Assembly (NCBI GenBank): GCA_024636495.1
Contig: JAGXGZ010000048.1
Location: 1 to 64,000, forward strand
Direction: 5' to 3'
Origin: Roseobacter sp.
GTDB taxonomy: Bacteria; Pseudomonadota; Alphaproteobacteria; Rhodobacterales; Rhodobacteraceae
DNA length: 64,000 nt
The position numbers and the translations under genes were made by a program. The notes below the pieces were generated by a model. It ran no database searches. It worked only from the letters and a program-made list of their open reading frames with translations, and was not told the origin of the DNA. Positions within the stretch are counted from its first letter, which is position 1. Each line of letters begins with the position of its first letter. Positions 46,852 to 56,099 of this stretch are shown here, piece by piece.

Positions 46852-49800
46852 TTAGGCAACCAAGATTTCCGCCTTTTTCAGGTCTACGGAAACCAGCTGG
46901 CTGACGCCTTGTTCTGCCATGGTGACACCGAACAAGCGGTCCATTCGCGCCATCGTGACAGCGTGGTGCGTGATGATCAAAAAGCGGGTATCTGTCTGGC
47001 GGCACATCTCGTCCAGCAAATCACAAAATCGCGTCACGTTCGCATCGTCCAGCGGGGCATCGACCTCATCAAGCACACAGATCGGCGCGGGATTGGCCAG
47101 AAACACCGCAAAGATCAGCGCCATCGCGGTCAGGGTCTGTTCCCCCCCCGACAGCAGACTCAGCGTACTCAACTTTTTTCCGGGCGGTTGGCACATAATC
47201 TCAAGACCCGCTTCCAACGGATCATCGGATTCGACCATGACTAAATTGGCCTCTCCTCCATTGAACAGGTGTCGGAACAGCATGGAAAAATTGCTGTTAA
47301 CCTGTTCAAATGCCGTTAATAAACGTTCCCGTCCTTCGCGATTCAGACTTGAAATGCCGCTGCGCAGCGTCCTGATTGCTTCGGTCAGATCGGTTTTTTC
47401 GGTGGTCAAGGTATCATACTCGCCCTGAACCTCTTTTGCATCCTCCTCGGCGCGCAGGTTGACCGCACCCAAAGCCTCGCGTTGGCGTTTAAGGCGATTA
47501 ACATCCGCCTCAAGCCCTTCGGCCCCCGGCATGCGGTCAGGGTCCACATCAAGCGAGGTCAACAATTGCGCAGGTGTCATTTGCTGGTCTTCAGCGATAC
47601 GCTCCGCAGCATATCCAACGGTTTCTTTCGCCGCATCCGCGCGGGCCTCAGATCTCGCACGCGCTTCTCGGGCCTCGGATGCAAGCCGCTCTGCCTCGCG
47701 CTCGGCCAGCGTCGCGTCGCGCTGCGTCCCCTCTGCCACGGACAAACGATCCTGTGCTTCGGCCTTTCGTGCATCTGCGGTCGCGATTGCTTGGGTCAGC
47801 TCATCGCGCTTGGCGGCAATTTCTGCAGGCGCGGCACTTGCCTGCTTCAGCTCCAACTCCGAAGCGGTCTTGCGCTCAACCAGTTCCGTATTCCGTTTAC
47901 CTGCAGTTTCAAGCCGCAAGCGCCACCCGCTCAGCTCCTTGGTCACCTCTTGCGCGCGTCTTAAACGGGCATCTCCCTCACGGCGAAGTTCGTCATGGGC
48001 TGAACGCCGCGACATCATCGCGATGCGCGCGCCTTCAACCGTCATCCGCAAGCCTTCGACACCTGCGCGCGCCTCAGCAACGTCATCCAACTCGGCCAAG
48101 GCGCGCTCTGCCTCTGCAACTTGTTGGCGGCTCGCCATTGCTTCCTCTTCATGGCGTGCCACGGCAAGGCCCAAACTTTCCAACCGTCCCTCTGCTAGAT
48201 TACGGTCCGCCTCGGAACGGCTTAACGCGCGCCCGGCGTCGGCCACTGCGCGATCTGCGTCGCGGCGCCCGTCGCGCGCCCTTTTGTCGGCCTCGGTCTG
48301 TGCAGCCAAGGTAAGCTGCAACACGTCATGCGCGTCACGCGCACCATCCGCACGTTGACCGGCCTGCTCAAGCGCCTGCTTCAAGACTTCCAAACGGTTG
48401 ATTTGCTGCAACCGAAGTGCTGCGGCCGAGGGGGCATCCTCGGCCCAAGCGCGAAATCCATCCCAACGCCACAGATCACCCTCTGGCGAAACAAGCCTTT
48501 GCCCAGGCTTTAGCGCCGCTTGCAAACCCGGCCCGTCGTCCGCATCAACCAAGCCGATCTGGCTCATCCGTCTGGCAAGCACATCAGGCAAGGACACATG
48601 CGCAGTCAGCGACGTGACACCGTCAGGCAAGGTTTGCACGTTTTCGTAAGCCGGCAAAGCAGCCCAACCAGAAGGTCCATCCGCCTCGACTTCCGGTGCG
48701 CGAAGATCATCGGCCAATGCCGCACCAAGCGCCTTTTCAAAGCCATGCTCCACTTGCAGCCGGTCAAGTATCTGCCCGCCTTCTGCTGTGTCACGCTCTA
48801 CCAGTTTGGCAAGCGCACCCGCCTCGGCGCGCAGTGCATTCATCTCGCCTTCAGCCTCCGACCGTTCGGCCCGCGCATCGGCCTCGCGGATTTGGGTCGT
48901 TGCACGGGCTTCTTCTGCTGCAATCAAAGCCGCTTCGGCCGCGTCGGCCTGCGCCGTCGCTGTGGCCTCTGCCCGGGTTGCACTCTCAAAATCAGTCGCC
49001 GCTTTCTGCAAAGATGCCTCACTTTGAGCAACCGCTTCGCGGGCCTTGACCGCCTCGCTTTCCGATTTGCTCAGCGTCTTGCGACTGTCATTTAGCAAAC
49101 GCTCCGCCGACCCATGGCGCGCCGCTAACCGCGCTACGTCTTCGGTAAGTTGCGACAAGGCACCTTCGTGATTTTGAAGAAGCGCCGCAGCCTCCCGCGC
49201 AGCCTCAGACGCGGCTTCCAGCGCAGATCCATGCCCAGTTCCGGCTTTCTCAAGCTCTTTACCCTCCCACTCCAGCCGCGCAATTGTGTCTTCTGCGTCG
49301 CGGTTCAGGCCTGTTTCACGTTCGATATCACGGGCCAACTGGGCAATCCGTTTGGTCAGCGCGTCAATCGTTTCTTTCGCCCGCGCCTCTTGATCCGTGA
49401 GGGTATCACGCTGAACGCCCAGCCGTTGAACGACGGCCGCTGCAATCGCATCCTCTTCTCGTAGGGCAGGCAGTGCATCTTCAGCTATCTGGCGTGCCTT
49501 TGCAGCCTGGCGCACAGCCCCTTCTGACTTGGCCGCGTCCGTTACACGATGGCGTAAATCCTCGGCAGCTGCCGCGCGCGCATCATCTGCTTCGCGCCAG
49601 CGCCGATAAAGCAACATGCCTTCGGTCTTGCGCAGGTCGTTGCCAATCTCCCGGTATCTTGCGGCTTGTCGCGCTTGCCTTGCCAGTTGCGCCAACTGTG
49701 CTGCCAACTGTTCGATCACATCATCGACACGGGCGAGGTTCAGCTCGGCACCATTCAACTTCAACTCGGCCTCGTGCCGCCTTGCATAAAGACCCGAGAT

Positions 49801-50307
49801 GCCAGCCGCTTCTTCCAGAATACGCCGACGGTTCTTGGGCTTTGCGTTGATCAACTCCGAAATTTGCCCTTGTCGCACCAGTGCCGGCGAATGTGCACCC
49901 GTTGAGGCATCGGCAAACAGCATCTGCACGTCACGTGCGCGGACATCTTTTCCCGCGGCCTTGTAGGCACTGCCGACATCCCGGGTGATGCGACGGACGA
50001 TTTCGATCTGGTCTGCATCATTGAAACCCGCAGGCGCAAGTCGTTCGGAGTTATCGATAACCAGCGCAACTTCGGCAAAGTTTCTGGCCGGACGGGTCGC
50101 GGCGCCGGCGAAAATCACATCCTCCATCCCGCCGCCGCGCATGGCGGTTGGTCGGTTTTCACCCATCACCCACCGCAGCGCTTCCAAGAGGTTAGATTTT
50201 CCACACCCATTGGGCCCGACGACGCCGGTCAACCCATCAGCTATGATCAGGTCTGTAGGATCGACAAAGCTTTTGAAGCCGGTCAGTCGGAGTTTGGAAA
50301 ACTGCAA
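46852..50307 (-). CDS. smc: Chromosome segregation protein SMC
   Basis: 1151 residues. SMC dimers organise and separate chromosomes with ScpA and ScpB. The N-terminal head has LRLTGFKSFVDPTDL and Walker A GPNGCGKSN; the C-terminal head has the ABC signature LSLLSGGEQTLTAMALIFA in two parts and Walker B ICVLDEVDAPLDDANV. Between lie two coiled-coil arms, very rich in Ala, Glu and Arg, and a hinge near residues 510-630 (GWAALPAYENVQTLPDG). It is the largest gene in the window. A lipoprotein gene lies 119 bases upstream. Confidence 0.97.
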   Translation of the reverse strand: MQFSKLRLTGFKSFVDPTDLIIADGLTGVVGPNGCGKSNLLEALRWVMGENRPTAMRGGGMEDVIFAGAATRPARNFAEVALVIDNSERLAPAGFNDADQIEIVRRITRDVGSAYKAAGKDVRARDVQMLFADASTGAHSPALVRQGQISELINAKPKNRRRILEEAAGISGLYARRHEAELKLNGAELNLARVDDVIEQLAAQLAQLARQARQAARYREIGNDLRKTEGMLLYRRWREADDARAAAAEDLRHRVTDAAKSEGAVRQAAKARQIAEDALPALREEDAIAAAVVQRLGVQRDTLTDQEARAKETIDALTKRIAQLARDIERETGLNRDAEDTIARLEWEGKELEKAGTGHGSALEAASEAAREAAALLQNHEGALSQLTEDVARLAARHGSAERLLNDSRKTLSKSESEAVKAREAVAQSEASLQKAATDFESATRAEATATAQADAAEAALIAAEEARATTQIREADARAERSEAEGEMNALRAEAGALAKLVERDTAEGGQILDRLQVEHGFEKALGAALADDLRAPEVEADGPSGWAALPAYENVQTLPDGVTSLTAHVSLPDVLARRMSQIGLVDADDGPGLQAALKPGQRLVSPEGDLWRWDGFRAWAEDAPSAAALRLQQINRLEVLKQALEQAGQRADGARDAHDVLQLTLAAQTEADKRARDGRRDADRAVADAGRALSRSEADRNLAEGRLESLGLAVARHEEEAMASRQQVAEAERALAELDDVAEARAGVEGLRMTVEGARIAMMSRRSAHDELRREGDARLRRAQEVTKELSGWRLRLETAGKRNTELVERKTASELELKQASAAPAEIAAKRDELTQAIATADARKAEAQDRLSVAEGTQRDATLAEREAERLASEAREARARSEARADAAKETVGYAAERIAEDQQMTPAQLLTSLDVDPDRMPGAEGLEADVNRLKRQREALGAVNLRAEEDAKEVQGEYDTLTTEKTDLTEAIRTLRSGISSLNREGRERLLTAFEQVNSNFSMLFRHLFNGGEANLVMVESDDPLEAGLEIMCQPPGKKLSTLSLLSGGEQTLTAMALIFAVFLANPAPICVLDEVDAPLDDANVTRFCDLLDEMCRQTDTRFLIITHHAVTMARMDRLFGVTMAEQGVSQLVSVDLKKAEILVA

Positions 50308-50426
50308 GCGTCCCCCGGAGGTATGATTCCTATACTGCGCTTAACGTGGCGCGTTGTCGGGGTATGTGTCAATTGCCGGGCGCTAGGGAATGAGGCTATG
50401 ATGACTCTTATCCACAAGATATGGCG

Positions 50427-50834
50427 TTATTTATCCATGTTGCAGACCAATTTTAAGACTGGTGGATCGTGTAGACTTGAAAGCACAGCATCTGCCAAAA
50501 CACATTGCGCTGGCGGGGCGTTTTGTCCTGCAAGGCCCGCATCGCGACAATCAAGCACGCCCGTCGCGAGCGCTTGATCACCCAAGACCTTTATCACTTT
50601 ACACCCACTGACCGCTTCCATAGCGAAGGCCGCTCGTCCCTTGATCGGCCCAAAACGGGGGGCGTATTCAGGATTGATCCGCATCGCTTCTGCTACTTCA
50701 GCGCGCACCCGGACATCAAAAACTGACCCATCAACGCTGATACGCGTCGCGGGAAGGTCACGAAAATGAGGCCCCGGCTGGTTACAGCCCGCAAGCCACG
50801 GGAGTATCAAAAGACAAAGCAGAATTTGTTTCAT
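50427..50834 (-). CDS. Small lipoprotein of unknown function
   Basis: 135 residues from MKQILLCLLILPWLAGCNQPG, a signal peptide with lipobox LAGC (Cys17). I chose this start because the signal begins there; the frame extends 30 codons further without support. The mature part has LPATRISVDGSVFDVRVRAEVAEAMRINPEY in pieces and a disulfide-capable pair of Cys in SGCKVIKVLGDQALATGVLDC. No known domain. It precedes smc on the same strand and is divergent from the FadR-type regulator. Confidence 0.78.
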   Translation of the reverse strand: MKQILLCLLILPWLAGCNQPGPHFRDLPATRISVDGSVFDVRVRAEVAEAMRINPEYAPRFGPIKGRAAFAMEAVSGCKVIKVLGDQALATGVLDCRDAGLAGQNAPPAQCVLADAVLSSLHDPPVLKLVCNMDK

Positions 50835-50939
50835 CTCACGCACGTAGCCATGAAAGATGAACGGCACGTGAACTTGATACAAATCGATTGCCGCCATCGC
50901 GGGCTGGTCATATAAAATGACCAATTCAAGGATTAAGAC

Positions 50940-51710
50940 ATGCCGTTTCGTCCAATATCTTCAGAAAAATTGTCACATGCCGTTGTTCGGCAAGTCGAAC
51001 AGTTGATCCTGCGCGGTATCCTTAGGCCGGGAGAACGATTGCCAGCGGAACGGGAATTGGCCAAGCGGCTTGAGGTTTCGCGCCCCTCCCTGCGCGATGC
51101 GATTGCCCGCCTAGAGGAAGCGGGGCTTTTAACAGCCAAGCCCGGGGCAGGCGTCTATGTGGCAGATGTGTTGGGCGGTGCCTTTGCCCCGCCCTTGATC
51201 GAGCTTTTCGCCCGCCATGACGAGGCCGTCTTTGACTACCTGTCCTTTCGCCGCGACATGGAGGGGATAGCTGCAGAGCGTGCCGCGCGGATCGGATCTG
51301 ACACCGACCTTGAAGTCGTGCGAACCATCTTTGAGAAGATGGAAGCCGCCCACCAAAAGCGTGACAGCGAGGACGAGGCGCAATTGGATGCCCAGTTCCA
51401 CATGGCAATCATCGAGGCGAGCCATAACGTAGTCATGCTGCATATGATGCGATCAATGTTTGATCTTTTGCGCGGTGGCGTATTTTACAATCGGCAGGTG
51501 ATGTTCAAACAGCATACGACCCGTTCCGCACTGCTTGACCAACATCGCAGCATCAATGACGCGCTATTGGCACGCGACCCAAGCGCTGCGCGGGCCAGCG
51601 TCGACGCTCATTTGACCTATGTCGAAAACGCCCTTCGCGATCAACAACGCGCCAGACGCAACGAGGAAGTTGCGCATCAACGATTGCAGCACGAAACAAA
51701 GAACGATTGA
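50940..51710 (+). CDS. FadR/GntR-family regulator (FCD domain)
   Basis: 256 residues. The winged helix covers about 8-75: QVEQLILRGILRPGERLPAERELAK in parts and SRPSLRDAIARLEEAGLL. The C-terminal FCD domain (about 95-230) has AQFHMAIIEASHN and HRSINDALLARDPSAARASVDAHL, with the His and Asp residues that often bind metal. The family includes PdhR, LldR and GlcC, which sense pyruvate, lactate or glycolate, but no such operon lies beside it, so the ligand and target are unknown. The start is preceded by CAAGGATTAAGAC. Confidence 0.92.
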   Translation: MPFRPISSEKLSHAVVRQVEQLILRGILRPGERLPAERELAKRLEVSRPSLRDAIARLEEAGLLTAKPGAGVYVADVLGGAFAPPLIELFARHDEAVFDYLSFRRDMEGIAAERAARIGSDTDLEVVRTIFEKMEAAHQKRDSEDEAQLDAQFHMAIIEASHNVVMLHMMRSMFDLLRGGVFYNRQVMFKQHTTRSALLDQHRSINDALLARDPSAARASVDAHLTYVENALRDQQRARRNEEVAHQRLQHETKND

Positions 51711-51728
51711 CCCCAGCACAGAGCTTTG

Positions 51729-51765
51729 AAAAAGCAAAAAGGCCCCGGAATTGAACCGAGGCCTT
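51729..51765 (-). terminator. Terminator of the F0 ATP synthase operon
   Basis: On the minus strand AAGGCCTCGG and CCGGGGCCTT pair (one G-U) around a seven-base loop, followed by TTTGCTTTTT. It begins 22 bases after the atpF stop. On the plus strand it also lies after the FadR-type gene and may help end that transcript. Confidence 0.88.
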
Positions 51766-51784
51766 CAAAAACTATGTCCGAGGA

Positions 51785-52345
51785 TTAATGAAGTTTCGCG
51801 TCTACGTCTGCGATTGCACGATCAATCAGCGCATTGCCGTCCGCAGCAGACATCTTCTTGGCGATGACATCTTTCGCGGCTGCAATCGCAATAACAATTG
51901 CCTGATCACGCACTTCTTTGACCGCGGCGGCCTGCGCCGATTCAATCTGCTCTTCTGCTGCGGCCAGACGTCGGATGATAGACTTGTCCAAATCTGCGCG
52001 CGCCTGATCGGCAGCCTCGTTCGCTTCGGCCTTTGCGGCTGTCACGATGCGGTCAGCTTGATCTTTCACTTCTTGCTGCTTGCGTTCATAGCTTGCCAAA
52101 AGGGTCTGCGCTTCTTCACGCAGGGCACGGGCTTCGTCGAGTTCCGATTTGATACCGTCAGCGCGTTTGTCCAACATCCCAACAAGCAAAGATGGCACTT
52201 TGAAATATAGCAGAACGCCGATGAATACGATGAACCCAAGTAGAACAATAAAGTCTGTATTCTTTAGCGAAAAGAAAACGTCACCTGCCGCGAAGGCCGG
52301 AGATGCGGTCAGCCCCGCAATCATGGCTGAGAAAGTCAAACGCAT
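51785..52345 (-). CDS. atpF: ATP synthase F0 subunit b
   Basis: 186 residues. Subunit b is part of the outer stalk that holds F1 against F0. MRLTFSAMIAGLTASPAFAAGDVFF looks like a signal peptide, a known feature of b in this group; the membrane helix is FIVLLGFIVFIGVLLYF, and the remaining two-thirds is a charged coiled coil (LDEARALREEAQTLLASYER). It lies three bases after the b' gene. Confidence 0.95.
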   Translation of the reverse strand: MRLTFSAMIAGLTASPAFAAGDVFFSLKNTDFIVLLGFIVFIGVLLYFKVPSLLVGMLDKRADGIKSELDEARALREEAQTLLASYERKQQEVKDQADRIVTAAKAEANEAADQARADLDKSIIRRLAAAEEQIESAQAAAVKEVRDQAIVIAIAAAKDVIAKKMSAADGNALIDRAIADVDAKLH

Positions 52346-52348
52346 CGC

Positions 52349-52903
52349 TTACCCTTTCATCTGGGCGTCTACCGCCGCAGCTACAGTTTTAGCATCGGCA
52401 CTGCTGCCCATCGCCTCGACGATCGCCAGAGCGGTATCTTTCGCCACCTCTTCGACGTTCTTCAACGCTCCCGCGCGTATTTCAGCGATGGCTTTTTCAG
52501 ATTCCGATGTTTTAGCAGCAATCTCGGCGTCCGCTTTTGCAATCGCTTTATCGAGGTCTGCTTGAATATCCGCTTTCGCGACAGCGACGATACGCTGTGC
52601 CTCAGCTCGGGCGTCGATCAACGCCTTGTCGTAAGCCGCTTCGGCCTGAGTTGCCTTAACCTTGAGGTCTTCAGCCGCCGCAATGTCGTTTGTGATCGTG
52701 CCTTGGCGTTCTGCCAAAACCGAACCAATCCGTGGCAGAGCAACACGCGATAGAATGAAATAAATCGCAACCAAAGCTACGACGAGCCAGAAAATCTGGT
52801 TGCCGAACCATTCGCCGCAAAGTTGGGGCATGCCGATGGCACCGCCGAATTCGTTGACGCACTTGCCAGCGAGTTCCATATTAATTGGTTCAGTTGCCAT
52901 CAT
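52349..52903 (-). CDS. ATP synthase F0 subunit b'
   Basis: 184 residues. This diverged second b subunit pairs with b in alphaproteobacteria. After a 30-residue lead (including [16 protein letters not shown]), the membrane helix is [19 protein letters not shown], followed by [20 protein letters not shown], the b' signature, and a long coiled coil. The gene is 83 bases after atpE and directly before atpF. Confidence 0.94.
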   Translation of the reverse strand: MMATEPINMELAGKCVNEFGGAIGMPQLCGEWFGNQIFWLVVALVAIYFILSRVALPRIGSVLAERQGTITNDIAAAEDLKVKATQAEAAYDKALIDARAEAQRIVAVAKADIQADLDKAIAKADAEIAAKTSESEKAIAEIRAGALKNVEEVAKDTALAIVEAMGSSADAKTVAAAVDAQMKG

Positions 52904-52986
52904 GGCCTCCTGTCAAAACATTCAAATCCCTTGGGCAGCGCGCCGAAACGCGCTGCCCTAAGCGTAAGGAAGTGTCAGTTTGACGC

Positions 52987-53223
52987 TTAAACGGCGAACA
53001 TCAAAAGCAGGGCAACGAGGAACGAGAAGATCCCCAGAGCTTCTGCAAAGGCGATGCCGATGAAGAGTGTTGCAGTCTGACCAGCAGCTGCCGAAGGGTT
53101 GCGCAGTGCGCCGGCAAGGTAGTTGCCTGCAACGTTGCCCACACCGACTGCGGCGCCGCCCATGCCCATGCATGCCAGACCCGCGCCAATGTATGCGCCC
53201 ATTTGTACGATATCGCCTTCCAT
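52987..53223 (-). CDS. atpE: ATP synthase F0 subunit c
   Basis: 78 residues, two membrane helices joined by the polar loop RNP (41-43). The proton-binding carboxylate is Glu61 in [13 protein letters not shown]; the first helix has the glycine-rich [13 protein letters not shown]. The ion-binding pattern is of the proton type. I chose the ATG at 53223, which gives [13 protein letters not shown], over the longer frame. It precedes the b' gene by 83 bases. Confidence 0.97.
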   Translation of the reverse strand: MEGDIVQMGAYIGAGLACMGMGGAAVGVGNVAGNYLAGALRNPSAAAGQTATLFIGIAFAEALGIFSFLVALLLMFAV

Positions 53224-53290
53224 GAGAATTCTCCTTACGATGGAATTGAGGTGATGAAGTGGGGTAGGCCACAATGACCCACGCCCGGTG

Positions 53291-54046
53291 TTAGTGATGC
53301 GGATGAAGCGCGTCTTTCAGATAAACACACGTCAGAATGGTGAAAACGTAGGCTTGGATGAACGACACCAATATTTCGAGCCCGTACATTGCCGTGATGG
53401 CAAGGATGGAAAAAGGCGCGATAGCAGCGATCGCAGCAAATCCCGCAAAAACCTTGATCACAGCGTGACCGGCCATCATGTTGCCCGCCAAACGAATGGA
53501 GTGGCTGACGGGGCGTACGAAATACGAAATAACTTCGATCAGCGCCAAAATCGGGCGCAGCGCAAGCGGCGCGCTTGATACCCAGAACAGCCCAAGGAAA
53601 GATGCACCGTTCTTGACGAAGCCCAAGATGGTAACACCAAAAAATACCGCAAAGGCCATGAGTGCTGTAACTGCGATCTGCGAGGTCGGCGTGTAAGCCA
53701 TTGGCAGCAAGCCAAGGAAGTTGGCAAAGACGATGAACATGAACAACGTCATAATGTAAGGGAAATACTTTACCCCGTCCTTGCCGCAAATATCTTCGAC
53801 CATTTTGTAGATAAAACCGTAAGCGAGTTCGGCTACCGACTGCATCCGCGTTGGAATAACAGACCGCTTGGACGTTCCAAGAACCAGCAAAGCGAATACA
53901 GCCAAAACTGCCAACGCCATCCAAACCGTAGAGTTCGTGATCGTATACCAAGAAACACCGCCGTCGCCGAAGAACGGCTTAACGATAAACTGGTCCATCG
54001 GGTGGAAAACCAGTCCTGCTTCTTCGCTATGTGCTTCTCCTGCCAT
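53291..54046 (-). CDS. atpB: ATP synthase F0 subunit a
   Basis: 251 residues with five or six helices. The essential Arg is in [14 protein letters not shown], and the C-terminal helix [19 protein letters not shown] is conserved. Subunit a forms the proton half-channels against the c ring. It lies one base after the atpI stop and 67 bases before atpE. Confidence 0.96.
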   Translation of the reverse strand: MAGEAHSEEAGLVFHPMDQFIVKPFFGDGGVSWYTITNSTVWMALAVLAVFALLVLGTSKRSVIPTRMQSVAELAYGFIYKMVEDICGKDGVKYFPYIMTLFMFIVFANFLGLLPMAYTPTSQIAVTALMAFAVFFGVTILGFVKNGASFLGLFWVSSAPLALRPILALIEVISYFVRPVSHSIRLAGNMMAGHAVIKVFAGFAAIAAIAPFSILAITAMYGLEILVSFIQAYVFTILTCVYLKDALHPHH

Positions 54047-54047
54047 T

Positions 54048-54377
54048 TCAGGCCCCTTTATTCTCGTCGACCGCGTCGGCCATCTTCTTTTCCTGGATTT
54101 CCTGCGCAGAGCGGAGCATCGTCTTTACCCCGGCCGCAAGACCCAGCATTACAAACAGCACCATGAATATCGGGAGCGTTCCAAAGAACCAATCCAGCGT
54201 ATATCCGATGCCAAAACCGATCCCAAGACCGGCGCAAAGTTCTATCACCATCCGCCAGGCCAAATGCGCCTGAGAATAATGCTCATCTACTCGGGGCTTT
54301 TGTGCCTGCGCCAGTTTAGCCGCTGCGATCTTTGCCTCAAGCTGCTTTAGCCGCTGCTGCTGGTCCGGATCGGTCAC
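54048..54377 (-). CDS. atpI: AtpI/AtpZ-like ATP synthase assembly protein
   Basis: 109 residues. A charged N-terminal half ([22 protein letters not shown]) is followed by two helices, [24 protein letters not shown] in parts and [20 protein letters not shown]. This is the AtpI/gene 1 protein, first in the F0 operon, thought to help assemble the c ring. The F1 genes are not in the window. Confidence 0.93.
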   Translation of the reverse strand: MTDPDQQQRLKQLEAKIAAAKLAQAQKPRVDEHYSQAHLAWRMVIELCAGLGIGFGIGYTLDWFFGTLPIFMVLFVMLGLAAGVKTMLRSAQEIQEKKMADAVDENKGA

Positions 54378-54628
54378 GCCAAAATCCCTTTGGATGTGTT
54401 GGGGGATAGCTACTTTTCCTACCCGCCCGAGTCAACAGGTGACTAATCCGACTCAAGATACTGATTTTGCTGGATTTTGATGATTTTGAGGTGCGACAAA
54501 ATATCGGACACAGCTCGAAAAATGCGGAGTTTCACGGGATGATGTTATTCAACCTTTTGGTTGAGGGTATGATCCGCTAAAGAATACCAACGTCGATCCA
54601 AACCCAATAAGTAAGAAGAACACGCGCC

Positions 54629-54982
54629 ATGACTGCCCCGCTAGACAGTATCTTTGCAGCCCTTGCTGATCCCACGCGCCGGACCATTTTGGCGATGCTA
54701 TTGGAAGATGACATGGCTGTCACAGATGTTGCCGAGCCGTTCGAGATGTCGTTGGCCGCCATATCGAAGCACCTGAGCGTGCTTGAGCGTGCAGGGTTGA
54801 TTGCACAGGAAAAACGCGGGCGGCTGAAATGGTGCAAACTTGAACCGGCAGCATTGAAAGCACCCTCTGTCTGGATGCAGGGTTTTGGCCAGTTCGATCC
54901 GGTCAATCTTGATGATTTTGAAAGATTTCTGGCAGCGGAGATCAAATTTCAATCATCAGACGCTGAGCAAGAGGGTTCGTAA
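54629..54982 (+). CDS. ArsR-family winged-helix regulator
   Basis: 117 residues starting MTAPLDSIFAALADPTRR, then ILAMLLEDDMAVTDVAEPF, MSLAAISKHLSVLERAGLI and EKRGRLKWCKLEP, the ArsR/SmtB winged helix. The metal-binding ELCVC motif of metal sensors is absent, so it is of the non-metal type often paired with an SRPBCC-fold gene; no such gene follows. The target is unknown. Confidence 0.92.
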   Translation: MTAPLDSIFAALADPTRRTILAMLLEDDMAVTDVAEPFEMSLAAISKHLSVLERAGLIAQEKRGRLKWCKLEPAALKAPSVWMQGFGQFDPVNLDDFERFLAAEIKFQSSDAEQEGS

Positions 54983-54995
54983 CCTTGGGGTGACT

Positions 54996-55030
54996 GACCC
55001 TTCCGCGACGAGGTATTACACGGAAGGGTC
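54996..55030. repeat. Perfect inverted repeat between the ArsR gene and a small membrane-peptide gene
   Basis: GACCCTTCCG and CGGAAGGGTC are ten-base perfect arms separated by 15 bases. It lies between two converging genes. No T-run follows on either strand, so it is either a terminator of the weaker kind or a protein-binding site. Confidence 0.5.
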
Positions 55031-55044
55031 AAGCATAGTTGTAA

Positions 55045-55122
55045 TTAGATAACGCCGAACGCGAACCGCAATATGGCAAGAACAATCACAACCAAACCCA
55101 CAAGATAAATAATGCTACGCAT
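55045..55122 (-). CDS. 25-residue single-helix membrane peptide
   Basis: A 78-base frame coding for MRSIIYLVGLVVIVLAILRF and then AFGVI. It is one membrane helix with Arg at both ends. AAAGGAATGG lies eight bases upstream, an unusually clear ribosome-binding site for so short a frame, and the gene sits in an otherwise empty interval between the ArsR and EamA genes. Very short single-helix proteins of this kind are known in Rhodobacterales genomes but have no function. Confidence 0.6.
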   Translation of the reverse strand: MRSIIYLVGLVVIVLAILRFAFGVI

Positions 55123-55205
55123 TTAACCATTCCTTTATGAACTTTCTGTGATGTTAACACGGCCAAGGCTGTATGGTTCCCGGTTGTGCCTATTAATTTA
55201 TCAGA

Positions 55206-56099
55206 TCAGGCAGGCACCGCGTCATCGCGCAACAACAGGTATAACGCCAAGATAGTCAGCGATATCCCACCCAGCACCAAGGGCGGCGGTGCCCCTTTGC
55301 CCAATGCAATTTCCCATAAGATCACCCAAGTCGGAGTCAGATAGGTATAGGCCATAACCTTGGCCGACGGCAGCCTGAGCGAGGCAAATTGCAATAAGAC
55401 AAACGTCGCCGAGGACGCGGCCACGGCCACGTAGAAAATTGTGATCCAAACAATGGCAGGCAGCGCCAGCCAGTCGGTTCCTAACAAGTCCCGCCACCCA
55501 TATACGAACAGCAATGAGCCCCCAGCCAACAACGTGCCCAGCGTAAAAACAACAGCCGGTTCGCCCCGGTTCAGCTTGCGCACCATGGGTGTATAAAGCG
55601 CATGACTGACACAGCCGATGAAATAGACAGCCTCTCCGCGGCCTACCTCGAAACTGCGCAAGGCTGCGAAATCGGCACGGAAAATCACCCAAAGCGCACC
55701 AGTTGCCCCAACCGCCAAAGCCAGCGCCATCCGAGGTGTCGTTGTCTGGCGCAACACCAGCCATCCGAACCCGGCTGCAATAACAGGCGTCAGTGTGAAA
55801 ACTGCTGCCGCACTGACCGGTTTTGCGGTCTTAAGGCCTTCGAACATCAACACAAAATAAACGGCAAAGAGCCCGCCTAGGATGAAATAGCGCCAAGGGG
55901 CCTCGGTCGCCTCGCGTTTGACGCCCGTGGTCGCAATGACGGCAACCGCAATAACAATTGCGGCGATGACAAAGCGGGCAGTGTTCAAAGCGGCTGGCGA
56001 AATCATATTTGCAGACATCGAACCCAACGAGAATGATCCGGCCACCAGCGCCGAAAAAGTTAACATCGCCAGATGCCCTTGGGCCCCGGGGGTCATCAA
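55206..56099 (-). CDS. EamA/DMT-family transporter
   Basis: 297 residues with ten helices in two homologous halves, the layout of EamA permeases. Family blocks: ALNTARFVIAAIVIA, FEGLKTAKPVSAAAVFTLTP and YLTPTWVILWEIALGKG. These proteins export amino acids or other metabolites; the substrate is not known. It overlaps the LysR gene by four bases and follows it, so both are likely co-expressed and the regulator may be linked to the exporter. Confidence 0.93.
   Translation of the reverse strand: MMTPGAQGHLAMLTFSALVAGSFSLGSMSANMISPAALNTARFVIAAIVIAVAVIATTGVKREATEAPWRYFILGGLFAVYFVLMFEGLKTAKPVSAAAVFTLTPVIAAGFGWLVLRQTTTPRMALALAVGATGALWVIFRADFAALRSFEVGRGEAVYFIGCVSHALYTPMVRKLNRGEPAVVFTLGTLLAGGSLLFVYGWRDLLGTDWLALPAIVWITIFYVAVAASSATFVLLQFASLRLPSAKVMAYTYLTPTWVILWEIALGKGAPPPLVLGGISLTILALYLLLRDDAVPA

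Noticed and set aside
47459-48358. A 299-codon plus-strand frame opposite smc
   Set aside because: Composed nearly only of Ser, Ala and Arg, it is the complement of the Ala/Glu/Arg-rich coiled coil of SMC. No independent sign of coding.
53235-53951. A 238-codon open frame on the minus strand overlapping atpB
   Set aside because: It lies in another frame of the same strand as atpB, which is a clear subunit a gene. The alternative product has many Cys, His and Arg and no domain; it is a by-product of codon bias.
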